Positions 44,289 through 56,900 of a DNA stretch of 64,000 nt are shown here, piece by piece. Under the pieces are notes generated by a model. That model was not told the DNA's origin, ran no database searches, and saw only the letters and a program-made list of their open reading frames with translations. Where the stretch lies: NCBI RefSeq assembly GCF_000165395.2, contig NW_026261571.1:248001-312000 (forward strand), read 5' to 3'. This stretch comes from Babesia bovis T2Bo (lineage: Eukaryota > Apicomplexa > Aconoidasida > Piroplasmida > Babesiidae). A program made the position numbers and the translations under genes. How positions within the stretch are numbered: the first letter of the stretch is position 1; every line of letters starts with the position of its first letter.

Positions 44289-46019
44289 ATGAAGCTAAAG
44301 GTTCTTCATCGCAATGCGCGGGATTACATATCGCAAGGGCCACATGATCGGCCTAAACCGATGCGAAACCTAGACCCTAATCTACATCCTCTTGCCAGGG
44401 TACGTGTTTTAATATTATATAGCAATGACTCTTTGTTTTTACGTCATATTCTACAGCAAAAGGAGTTTGTACGAGCAGTAGTGGCGGCAAAGCTAAAGAA
44501 AATGCACGCTAAACCCTTTGTGGCGGCACTGGAAGGTCATACTGACTCAGTGGATTCTATGTCAATGAGCAGAAGCAATATTGTAAGTAGCATTGGTTTG
44601 GTTGATCATGTGTACGTTTAGTCCGATTTGTTCACTGGAAGCTGTAATGGAGAAATCATGTTCTGGAATTTACTCACCAAACGTAAAGGGATACTTATCG
44701 GAGTACATGAAGGTTTTGTCAAAGGTAGGTCACATTGACATCAATGTTCATCTCTGAATAGGATTGTGTACAAACGGTGATGGGACGCTATTATATTCAT
44801 GTGGACATGATAAATACCTCAAGTGTTGGAAAGTAATTAAAAACGATGCAATAGATGAAATTGAAGAGGATGAAGAAGCCACTGGGCATTCCACAGTAAA
44901 TGAAATCGAGTCGAACACACCATTTGGTTCAGCTCCACCGGAAGTAAGATTTGAGTATAACGAAAATCATAGTGTAAACAGCCACTAGAATCCTGTCTCT
45001 CGAAATCAGCACTCAATGCTATAGATCATCATTGGAATGATAACATATTGGGTTAGTTCTGAACATAATCCATGGTCATTATTTGTAGCTACTGCTGGAG
45101 ATTGCCTGGAAGTATGGGACAGTAGAAGAAGTGTACCTATCATGAAATTCGACTGGGACTCGGAAGCGTTGTATTGCGTTAGATTTAATCCATCAGATGT
45201 GGGTTGCTATATATATTGATTCATTGTATATAGGTCAATTTTATCGCTGCCTCAGCAGCAGATAACTCAGTTGGATTATACGATATACGTGCTAATTCAC
45301 CATTGAGAAAAGTAGTTCTGCAACAAAGGACAAATGCTATTGCATGGAATCCACAAAACCCATTGCACTTCACCGCCGCAAACGAGGACTCAAATCTTTA
45401 CACCTTCGATATGCGCAACCTAGAACGAGCACTCATGGTACATAAGGGTTTCACAAATGCAGTGTATGTTCCCAACATGATGTACATCATGACAATGTAG
45501 AACTGATGTGGACTATAATCCAGCAGGAATTGAATTTGTAGCAGCATCATTTGATAAAGGCGTTAGGTTATTCTCCCTGGGTGGGAAAAGCAGAGATGCA
45601 TACTTCAATAGAAGAATGCAAAATGTACTATGCTGCAGATACTCATTAGATGGCAAATTCGTGTGTACAGGAAGCTCAGATATGTCAGTACGTATATGGA
45701 AGGCCGATGCATCGCAAAAACTGGGTACCATCACACACCGCGAAGAAGCGGCACTCAACTACAGAAACGCATTGCAGGAAAAGTACAAACACGTCCCAGA
45801 AATAAGACGTATATTGAAACCAAGAACGTTACCAGCCATCGTGGCAAAACAAACAAAGATACGACAAGTCAAAGAGGCAGCAAAACGAAGAAAGGTATGT
45901 TACCTGTCGATAGCAACTAGAGTATAACTGATATACAGGAAATCAACAAAGCATTGCATTCAAAAGACCCAAAGCTGGAACAAGAAAAAAGAAAGGCAAT
46001 TGTCAAAGAAGTGGAATGA
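44289..46019 (+). CDS. SOF1: SOF1/DCAF13, U3 snoRNP WD40 protein, 468 aa
   Basis: Nine exons: 44289-44399, 44457-44582, 44622-44724, 44762-44943, 44982-45051, 45089-45198, 45234-45463, 45501-45894 and 45939-46019. Introns are 35-57 nt. Sof1 acts in small-subunit processome assembly. Diagnostic parts, several restored by splicing, are: NLDPNLHPLAR at the start, KKMHAKPFVAALEGHTDSV, GVHEGFVKGLCTN, LDHHW-like AIDHHWND, AANEDSNLYTFDMRNL, ASFDKGVRLF, and the basic C-terminus with HREEAALNY and EAAKRRKEINKALHS. The WD40 propeller is complete. A Glu-rich insertion (EIEEDEEATGHST) lies in the fourth exon. Confidence 0.92.
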
Positions 46020-46796
46020 TCAAATTATTATACCAAAACATACATATAATCTCATACTACAGTTTATAGTCAGTCTTTAAAATGCATTCAATTCTTCACT
46101 GTTTACATACAAGCAGGTCATAGATGTTATGACTCAACAGTGTTTCTAAGAGTATCTTTTGGATATCCCAGAAGATTAACCCATGTAAATATATGCATCG
46201 ATGGTTACATTGTATAAATATCAAACGGACGGGTTATCCTCAAAGAAACTAAGCTCTCATATGTCAATATATTAAAATATAACTATATTTGATTTGGAAA
46301 ACGATGTAAAGTCAAGCATACGTGTTCAGTGCAATTGGTTGTGTTGTCATGCGGGATCACTGTAACGTGACTGACAATTGTAATTAAATACACTACGTTA
46401 GATCAATGATATTGATAAGTGAAATCAATGGCAGAGATAACCTGAGCACCACCGCAGCATTTCTAGCATGTTACAACGATCGTACATTTATCTATTGAAC
46501 CAAAGTTGAACCTATGACGTAGAAGACAGCATTACATGCAATGCTATATGTCAATAAACTACGAAACAATCAAGCATGAGAACCTCAACTCGGATCCTGG
46601 CTCTCAAGGTACTTGGAACTAGGCACCACGTCACGGCACTGAGGGGTACGGCGATTCCATATCAGACCCCTAATGCCACAGTGAAATTATAAGATAAACA
46701 GCTGTTAAACAAAGGTATAAATACCTAATTACACAAATATCACACCTTTATGGCAGACAACATCACGTGCCACGCTGATGTCAAAACATTTTCATC
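46020..46796. promoter_or_regulatory. Intergenic region, 777 nt, with a hairpin element near its right end
   Basis: No open frame of note. At 46632-46680 lies the order CACGGCA, AGGGGT, ATTCC, ATGCCACA, with a 6-bp stem AGGGGT/ACCCCT (46642-46647 with 46666-46671) on top of a 4-bp stem GGCA/TGCC (46635-46638 with 46674-46677). The same words in the same order lie at 17460-17512, and both copies end about 120 nt before an ATG. Confidence 0.4.
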
Positions 46797-47765
46797 ATGG
46801 AAACCGCAGTAAGTAAAACACCTCATTATAAAGAGACCGACAAAGAAATTCAAAGAAACGATAATAGAACTGCTAATAATATCTTTGACGATGTAGCTAC
46901 ATACATTATCGTGGATAAAAATGACCAGGATACAAACAACAAGGTCCAAGCAGGTCACAAATGGACCGAAACGGATAACACACTGGGAAATCAAAAAAAT
47001 GAAACAAAACCAGTGGTAGATGCAAAAAATAATGATAAACAAGAAAGTTTATCTGAAATTTTGCAAGAAGATAACAATAAAGCCACCGAGGAAAAATATG
47101 AGTGGAAACCTGGCTTCTGCTTGCAGCTGGGCTCGCAAGGAAGAAAAGCTATGCTCCAGCTATTGAGAAATGTATGCAAAAATAATAAAAGCTGTAGAAA
47201 TATCTTCCAAAAGATGGATCCGCCAACCACTATAAGTAACCTCCCCTTTTTCAAAGTATCAATGCTATGGGAACTGGCATATCAATTGAATGTATTCGAT
47301 CAGGCTATTGAAATTCATAAATCATACTGTAAGTGTAAATTAAAGGGTGGAAAATGTGGCGACGTATACTCCAGAGCACCTAATGTTACCAACGTACCTG
47401 TTCAAAATTCAGGGAGAACCCATAAAACCAAACGAATCAGACCATCATCAATCATTAAAGAATTCTACCAACTTCTAATGGAGAATGAGAATTTGTATAC
47501 GGTTATGCCAAATGATGGAATGCGAAATCTAAAACGCAAGATGGAAAATCTCGTTAGTGCAAAAAAGGTTACGCCAGAACAATTTTCAAAATTCATGGGC
47601 TCATACAAACCAAATGGCATTTATAACGAAGCATTGCACCATACAGAAGATGCGCATGGGCTTCAGAAAAAGGCCAAACACAACAACTTATATGAATACA
47701 TCCCGAGGTTGAACAAACCCACATACCCATGTAGTACTATGGGCTGTGCCGTAATGCATCCATGA
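46797..47765 (+). CDS. Asn/Lys-rich hypothetical protein, 322 aa
   Basis: A single exon. The first 100 residues are low complexity, rich in Asn, Lys, Asp and Thr. A folded-looking segment follows (about 102-180; GFCLQLGSQGRKAMLQLLRNVC, then PFFKVSMLWELAYQL) and a cysteine cluster SYCKCKLKGGKC. A Lys-rich end terminates with a short Cys-containing tail. It has no signal peptide. The helical Leu-rich segment faintly recalls ACDC domains of apicomplexan AP2 proteins, but this is a guess from length and hydrophobic spacing only. An out-of-frame ATG lies 48 nt upstream. Function unknown. Confidence 0.6.
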   Translation: METAVSKTPHYKETDKEIQRNDNRTANNIFDDVATYIIVDKNDQDTNNKVQAGHKWTETDNTLGNQKNETKPVVDAKNNDKQESLSEILQEDNNKATEEKYEWKPGFCLQLGSQGRKAMLQLLRNVCKNNKSCRNIFQKMDPPTTISNLPFFKVSMLWELAYQLNVFDQAIEIHKSYCKCKLKGGKCGDVYSRAPNVTNVPVQNSGRTHKTKRIRPSSIIKEFYQLLMENENLYTVMPNDGMRNLKRKMENLVSAKKVTPEQFSKFMGSYKPNGIYNEALHHTEDAHGLQKKAKHNNLYEYIPRLNKPTYPCSTMGCAVMHP

Positions 47766-47951
47766 AGTTTTCAAACGCCTTGTTATGCCAACTAGAATAC
47801 TACGACACAAAATACAGCACTGACGATACAATGTATACTCATGTGGTGTCGTTTCATTCATTTGTACTATACTTGCAAAATGTTTAGTTGAAAAAATTAC
47901 TAACTACGCGTTATATATGCGAACACTTAATGGTTTTAATGTTTTTATAGT

Positions 47952-50900
47952 TTAAATGAATCCGAAACCTTCCTTACCCTCTACTATAGCCTGCATCATC
48001 TTTTGCTGCAGCTTCTCACGGGAAGGGTAAGCTGGAAGGTCCAGCTGATTAAAACATGTATGCGCAGAAGGAAGTCTGTCATCACCAAATGTACGATGTA
48101 TAGACACACGTTGAGGGCCTCTCATACCCATCAAATTCTTGAAACCACCAAGTGGTACCCGGCTGGTACCAGTGACAAATTGTAAAAATGCAGCCAAATT
48201 ATTCTGATCCAACCCCTCCAAAAACTCCCATAACCAGACTATCTGATCACTGTGGTCGGTGTAGCCTACGTACTCAACATTTTCGCGTAAATCGCGTAAA
48301 TCTATAGTAGGGATGCCACTAATCAACAGTTCTAACTCCTTGTCGTCAAAAATAGATATCAACTCAGGGGCAATGAGTTCCTGGAAACCGGACATGAAAG
48401 CATCCAACTGATCCTTAATGCCATTAGTCACCTTGTGACGACATAGTAACTCAATATACTTTTGCTTATTCTCGTCAGTTACAGGAATGTTGCGACCATC
48501 AGGAACTAAATCGATTACCTTGACCTTACCGAATTCATCAATTTCCGTTGAAAAAAACAATTCAAGGCCCATGTCCTCAAGTCGACAATTGTTAATAGAA
48601 GTCAAATTCTCATAAAATTGAGGATCAACCGACTGAGCATCTGCAGGAGTTATCTTGCGACACAACATATGCTTGTAAAATGAGCGACAGAAATAAGCAT
48701 CAATGTGCTGACCTTCATACACGGCCTTGCCTATGACACGACCTATAAACTTAAAGAAATTCAAGTGATCCGGATTGATACCGCTCAAAGGATTAGGATG
48801 GTTGAACTCCTGCTTGCGACCTTCACGACGGAATAAACCGTAGTTGGGATTAAACATCTCCTTCGCAAGGATGTTGAACCACTCACGAGTTAGTCCACCC
48901 GCATCGACACCTTCTTCACCACCAAAAGATACCGATAGTTTTCCCTTCATCTCATCACCGCTACGCAAACGCAGCTGATGATAAGAATCCAAAAATACAT
49001 GTTCACGACGCACATTGATGCGCAGTGTTTCCAGGCGCATGCCCTGACGGCCCTCTTTAAGCTTCTGGCGGAAATATTGACGTTTAAGGTCGAAGTTCAA
49101 ACATTTGGGAGCTAACCTTACAATGGCAATGAAATTGTTAGACAACAACGAAGGGGTTTGACGAATCAAGCAATTTAGCGCCCTGGAATGACGCTCAGTG
49201 AAATATATCAAACTCAAATGATTTGGAGATATCTCCAAGGCACTGTCTTCACCATCCCAAGGCTGCTTTTGAGGAGAAACACGTTCTTTCTGCGCCACCC
49301 CAATGAAGTCCAGGTTACCCTCAGGTAACTCATAGTCAAAGTTTACTATTGACATTGCATTATCAAGATCTGAGACGTCATCCAACGAATAATCACGGGC
49401 AACCCTTATCTGTGTAATTGTCATAAAGACCTCTATCAAGGGTACCAAAAAGAGTAGTTGCTCCAAAGCTGCTGAATTGTCCATTAGCTTGTCACGACCG
49501 CTGGATAACGGAGTGGTGCCACCCATCTCGGCATCCGCAGCGGAAGCAAGCGGTGAAGACTTACATAGATTCGTCAAGGCTAAATCAAGCGATAACCAAA
49601 GGCTATCGAATTTCAATTCACTGTAGAACTCGTTCAAACGCTCGATGTTACCATCCGATGCAGAACCATCCCATGAGTTGCTAGTCTTTGTTCCTTCCGT
49701 AAACATATCATTTACCAAGTTGACAATGCGTACGAAAGCTCCTATACGGTGCTCTAGATCACGTCCGTCATCAAAATTGTTGGACGTAGACAAAAATAAT
49801 ACCTCGCTGGATTTATAGTCCTGAGAGTAAGCCGTGGTCAGTAATTGAGATAAGCTCTGAATGAGCTCAGACATGCGATTCATGAAAAATTCAACCACAA
49901 CAGTTATATGCTTCTCGCTTGAATAAAGAACAGACAGAATCTTGGCAACGATATGCATATGAGAACGTGGTGGAGTTTCGCGTCCAGCATTGTTAGCCTG
50001 CAACCAGTGACTGTGATGAGTCCAAGAAGTATGTATGTCGAGGAATATACGAACAGCCTCAGTATCCAAAGTATTGAGGATCTCTTGCTGCGTCTTAGCC
50101 CAAGAATCAGTGCAATTGGCATGCGATGGCGTCTGGACTGATGCGTTACCAGAATCCTCAACGACATCATTATCGGGGCCAGAAGCAATGGAACCATGGG
50201 CATCTTCACTGTAACCATGTTCCGAAGTATCCACTATTGCATCAGACCCGTCCATACCATCATGTAACTCCGAAGATGGACATTGTACCAGTAAATGATG
50301 GATTGCCATAAGAAGATGATGCATCAATTTGGGAGACGATTGGAATAACTTAGTCGCAGTAGCCATAAAGAGGAAAACAATAGGATACGTGTGAATCACT
50401 GTGGAATCGTCGCGAGTTGGAGAATCAGAAGACTTGTAACGCTTGCTGCGACCACCTCCAGAAGACTGGTTATCGTGAGAATGTGTTGCAGAAATACGAG
50501 TGGCAAAGAATACCATAGTATTGGGAAACGCTATGAGAAGGCTTCGTAGCTGTTCCAACACGCGTTCACATGATACATAACTTGCAGAAGTAGGATTTAA
50601 ATCAACACAACTGAAGTTACCTGACGCTGATCCCATGCCTCCCATCAAATCTGATCCTTGATTTGATTCAGAGTCCAACTTAACATCAAAAGATACGTGC
50701 TTATAGGGTAAAGAACCATATACGTGAGACGGTGGGAAATCCCACTTGCGAGAAGAACAAAGACGAGGGAACCTTGAAAAGAATTTGTCAGTACGAATAC
50801 TCGACACACAACTGTGGCTCGTTGATAAGATTGAAGTGTGGATAATGTACAAAAATGTCTTCAATACCATATTGCAAGTTGAATGATCCGAAGCAACCAA

Positions 50901-53900
50901 ATTGTATAAAAGCTTAAAGTATATTTTTTTGTTTATTTCTTCCTTCAGGTACATCATCTTGCAAATACCGATAATGTCAGATTCCGTGAATTCGTTTTTA
51001 GATACGTTACATATATCCACCAACCGTATAGGACGAGGTGCAGAAGGATTTGACGAAGATTCGCAGGCCGAATGAGGAATGACACGCAAGACACCTTCAA
51101 GTAATTTATCACAGGATACGTCGGCATTTGAATCCATCCGTGGGTGCGTTTCAGGTTGGACAGGACGCATACCAGCAAGAGTTGAATTCATACCACGAGC
51201 ACTGGAGTCTATCATGTTGAAGATATGAGGCTGGAAGCTGTGGAACAACTGAGGCAACGATTGTATTATCCGTTCGTCAATACCATCACGACCGTTATTA
51301 CCCATAATAAAAGGCTCAGAAGAACCCAAATGGAAGTCCAAGCGGTCCACATTTTGTGGAATGTGACCAACGGTTCTCATTGTGCGCATAGGGGAGCGTG
51401 CTTGGCGCATACGACGGTCTTCGAAAATAAAAATGTCGTTAGTGTTCATACCTCTACCACTACCGTCGGCAGTGCGCCTAAATATGCTAGGCGCAAGCCT
51501 TCTCAAGCCCCCTGAGTTTCGCGTACGCGGTACATTGGTACCACGATTGTTGCCACTTCCCACGTCTTCGATAATAACACCAAACGTTAACGCCGGCTGG
51601 TTGCTCTGGTTGTTACCGGATCTATCCGAATTATTCTCAGCGTTCGCTAACTCCGCTATGCTTGCGATGTTGGACAATAGTGCGTGGGCATTCATCAACG
51701 GCTCCCTAGCAATGTCCGCCAACCGAGAGTCTGATGGCCTGTCTTCACTATTAGTAGTGCGATTGTGACCAGAACCGTGGGTATTAAATATATCAGGAAC
51801 CAAGTTGTCCAAGAAATCTGGAGGGGCACCGGAGAATAATTGACTACGTAGAACGGGACCCAAGGCAGATAACAAATTCGCTTCCTCGGTGCCATTACGT
51901 AGAAATGGGTTAGAATGTGAATTACCAGCATTTCCATGGATAGCTTGATACACATCAGAACGTAAGGACCATGGCAAAGCCTCTATATAACGCGTTGAAT
52001 CTTGAGTAGGCAAAACAGTGGGAATATTGGTAGAAGATGGCTGCCGATTTTCAGAAAGCGATGCCAAAGCATCAGTGTCTATTGTACTTAATTGTTGCAC
52101 AATTATCTCTTCTCTCAGTTCTTCAGGTAATTCAGCAATAACGGAGGCATCCATGTTTGCCAGCGAAAAGAGCTCGTTATACGTTATACCCATGGCAGTA
52201 GCAATACGATCCAAATGAGTATTGAAATAAGCAGGTGGCAAAGGCGATTGTTGATCAGGTTGTGAAGGAACAGTATCTGTCTCGACAACCACATTCGATT
52301 CAGGAGGATGTATGACATTCACATTACCTTCCTCGACAACACTACCTTCGGCAGTAGCAGCCCCTCGTTGTTCTGCCATATGATCAGAAGAATCTGGAGG
52401 AACATTTCGAGGTAATTGTAATCGAGGAAGACTTGAAGCAATTAAATTCAAAACCTCACCAGTGTATCCAGTAGGTGGATGGGCAGCTTTCTTCGACGAT
52501 GGCAACATCGGGTGTTTTGGTGGAATGTGCAGATCTCCAACCTGAGCCCAAGTTTCATTTTTATTCGCGACGCTATGAGAAACCATGGTAGTCCCCTGAG
52601 GTGGTCGATCTAGCAATGTAGACACTGATGTTGTATTGTTTTCGGGTCCAACATAATGCATAGCAGCAGGTGTGTCAGAAATCTCAATTTGTATGTGAAT
52701 ACCATTCGCAGGGGCACCAGGTAACGTTAAATTTGGATTCTCAATGTTAATGGAGACGTTATTGTTTCCCATAGTACTAGAAATCCCACGTTCGTGTGAA
52801 GATCGCATCGATTCCGCAAAGCCATCGAAATCACTGGACGATGAATATCCAGAGAGCAACTCGTTGTTATCATCTTCAGCAACATTGAGATGGGGACGCG
52901 TATCTTCTATTACATCAGATATAGGCTCATCATGACTTTCCTCGTTTAATTCACCAACGACACGAATACGAGGCGCATCGTCATCATCTTCCTCTTCATC
53001 ATCAACCTCATCTAGGCTGGAGTGGGATGCTGAATCCGAATGTTGAATGGATACATAATTTTCATCAACCTGGTGTGGCAATGCCATATCAACATCGTTA
53101 GAAGCATCAGAATCATCTGTGTCCAAATCACCACTCTCAATAGAATCATCACTGATGCCTTCACTATCCGAATCGAACTGTGAATCGTCTTCATCTGGGT
53201 CAGTATCGCTGCCTGATACGTCCCTTTCGTCACTAGTGTCAGTGACAATATCCTCATCCATTGCATCTTCCATGTATTCATCCAGCTCCTCGCTGTCAGG
53301 GTCAGTCATTTCTTCGTCCGAAGACAATGTAGTTTCATCCATATCATCAGAATCTGAATCAACTTCCAGAGATATATCAACACCAGAACCATCACCTCGA
53401 TTGCCGTAGCCATCCAAAAAGTGGTTACATTCTCCTTGACGACCAGCTGCAAATCCACCAAGCTTATTAGGAGCAGTCAACAACACTAAATCACGTACTA
53501 TTGCACCGCAAAGAATGCTACTACCATCGCGGTTCAGATCTAGTTTGTGGAATGAACTTGACAAGCACTTCTTCACCTGGAAAACAGATTCTTGAGAAAT
53601 TTCAGCATTAAAACTATCTTCAAAACGCAATTTGAGCATATTATGCAACAAGTTGCAAACAGAGCAAATGGATACTGTTAAATATGGCGAACTGCAGTCT
53701 TTTGCATTCAAACCCATCAAAAACAACAAAAGTGTCTTAAGTTCCTCAAACATAGTAACACACATTTTGATGTTACGAGAACATATCAAAAGTATGCAAT
53801 TGGTGTAGCTGTCAAGCGTAGATACTACAAGCTTGTGAATGGCATGCGCTTCCTGTTCATTGTCTCGTGGCTGCCCATCTTTTGATTTAGTTTTGGATAA

Positions 53901-56900
53901 AGAAAATATCATTAGAAAAATGCGGCGAATGAGATACAACAAGACAAGATGACTGTCTTCCACATTCACATTGTTCACTTTCCAGGGGAAAGGCGTATTA
54001 GGAACGTCAAATTCACACTTTGGCAGACGGCTTTCTTTGAAGGGGGCTGGGAAATTGTAAGACATGGTGTTCATTAGGTAGAACAAACTGTTGATTGTAA
54101 GAGCAAATGGGTAACCCGGTTTCGAACCTTCGATGTTGAGGCATCCAAGACGAGTCATTCCATGAATATTGCAAAATATTTGCATGTATACTATCAACAA
54201 ACGTAATATGCCCCTCATAAGGTCAGTCGAATCAATATTTATTCTATCCTTGTTCGTCGCTTCCAATATTGGTATATTACCGGGAGATATTAAGTCTGTA
54301 TTTGACGACAGCAATGAAGAAATCCGAGATGAAGAACGCAACGTAATGCTTGCAGAACTGAGGTCAACATTTGTAACCCCTTCTTCCAACGTTAATACAC
54401 ATAACCTCTGCAAGATTTCGAGCAAATTAACCGGATCCTTCTTGGTGAAGGGAAACACCTTTTCCACAAGTGTTGACAATGCCACTGGTTCGCTCTCATT
54501 GTTAGACAACAGTGACACAATACATTTCTCTATAGCCTCTCGCAAAACTATTGGATTCTCCATGCAATGCAATATAATATTAGCAATCATCTTTAGCATA
54601 CCCTTACACTGACCAGAACGCGGTATCGTTAAAAGAATGGATAAGGAATCCCCTCCAACAATATCACTTACATCAATGCGACGATTGAAATGAGCTGGGT
54701 AGTTTTCCTGAGGAGGTAATCTCTTGTATTGTAGCAACTCAATCACGTTCGAATACACTTCTGTGAGACCGTCTAAAATGGACAAAAGGGAAAATACCAA
54801 ATCGGAATCTGCACCGGGGAAACATTCAAGGATACTAATGGAGGTAGTTACTAACTTGTGCTGCGTGCTCCGCGAAATGTATGGAACGTTCTTTGTTGCC
54901 GATAAAATTTCAATGTGTTTGCTTAGGTCCATTGATGATGATAACGCATTTGATAAACCAATCAACGAGTACTTCTTCAACAATTCACTTATGCAAATCA
55001 TTGCATATGTAAAGAAAGGGGGTGTACAACTCAACTGAGGAATGTCAGTATTACGTATAAAGCCATGTTTAATCAATCCATATTCCACCTTTGGCTTGTA
55101 GTGTGACTTTTCCTTGTTCTGCGTTCTAGGGAGCTCATTATGCATACACCATTCGGGAAGTGAAATTGCAATGCCCGGTAATGTTGGTTTTATCCCAATT
55201 CCGGCAAAGGTAAGAATGCCTGATTTCAACGCCTCGTAACGCAGCTTTTGGAAAACCTCGATCAAACCCAAAATCACATCTATAGGATTTTTCAAATTCT
55301 TCAGAAGCAAGGAACTGTAACTTTCTCGACCTCCAATCAAATGGGCAAGAATATAGAATAACCCTAGCAATCGTTCATGAAGCCTTGCCACATCCGCATT
55401 GTATTCTGAATCAAGTATAGGTTTACCCGAAAACACTGTAGATTCTAACGCAACATATTTATCCACCTCTTCCATAAAAGTCACTGGGCAGAACAGCGAA
55501 AGAAGCTCATCTCTGTTCGTAGGTAACGTCAACGTAGATATCGAACTGTAAATGCTATCCAAGTCGTTATATATGAAGTTAAAGAGATCTATAATGTTCT
55601 GGTTTTGAGATGAATCAAAAGCGGTAGTTGATTTAAGAGACGTTGTAAGAGGAATCGGTAGCGAACATGCTCGGAGCAAATAGTCGAAAATTAAAGGCAA
55701 AGACGTCGACATTTTTGTGCTCAAAACCAAGACAATCCTTACATAGTTTTCTCTCATGTCATCACGTAATTTGGTAAAATCAGCATCCAACTCCAATCTG
55801 AATTTGTGAAAGCTTGGAAAACTCCACAAATCGTCAGAAACGTCAGCATAGTGACAATCAATCGGAAATATGTTTAAACTATTAAAGGGTCCAGAGATGC
55901 CCTCTATATTGGATTGTCTAGGTGGCATATCATGGGATGCATCAATGGTGATACTTTCATTTGTATGGGAAGTGTTATTCGGTGTTGCACTGGGTATTCC
56001 CACTTCTGCGTGGTCCAGTAACCAATCCGCTAAAACAGATACATCGGTATACCCGCAATGGTCCAGAGCTCTCGTTATATCATTATCCAAGAAACCCATG
56101 TCAATTAATGTGGAACGTACTTCTTCCAAGTTATAAGCCCTCCTGTCATCATTTGGGTCAACCGAAACATGTGTACCATGCACTGTTCTACGCTGGCGCC
56201 TGACTCTACGTGCTGTTGCGCTTCTACCATCACTGTTGAATCGTGCGTTCGCCGTTCCATCCATCTTTAATGCGTTAGCAGCATCCCAATGGGCCTTTAA
56301 TGCCTCCTGACGAGACTCAGAGAAAAAATCTAACACGTACACATGGACTTTGAGAAGTGAACCTATGACTTTTGCTGATATATAAAAATGCATGCTTGCA
56401 GCACTATTCCCTGGTACAGGGGATTCTATTGAACCGATAAATTGCAACCATTCCCAACAAGCTGAACCAATGCTAACCACTGATGATGTCAACAAAGAAT
56501 GCATAGTTGCGTTGTCCTCAGGTATTAAGTTGCAGAATGCTGATGAATAGGTATAAGCAAAGATATCAGCTTCAGTGCGAAACCGTAATAGAGTCTTGGG
56601 ATTGCATATTTTCCCAAAGAAACCCAAACAGATATGTATTGAGCGGCCTAATATATCCATTGTATACTTGATTTTTCGCGCATCATAAGAACTCAAAGTG
56701 TCTACTACAAGCATAATATTGCGTGGGTTCCCTTTCAGGCAATTACCTAAAACATTCTCTGGCACCAAATCGGGATTATTGCGCAAAGCTAATGCTAATC
56801 CACAACCCAGATACATAACGCACACGTAGTCAAAAACATCTCTGACATATTGAATACCTGACATCCTTGCAAATACAATGAAGGAGAGCATAAACAGGCT

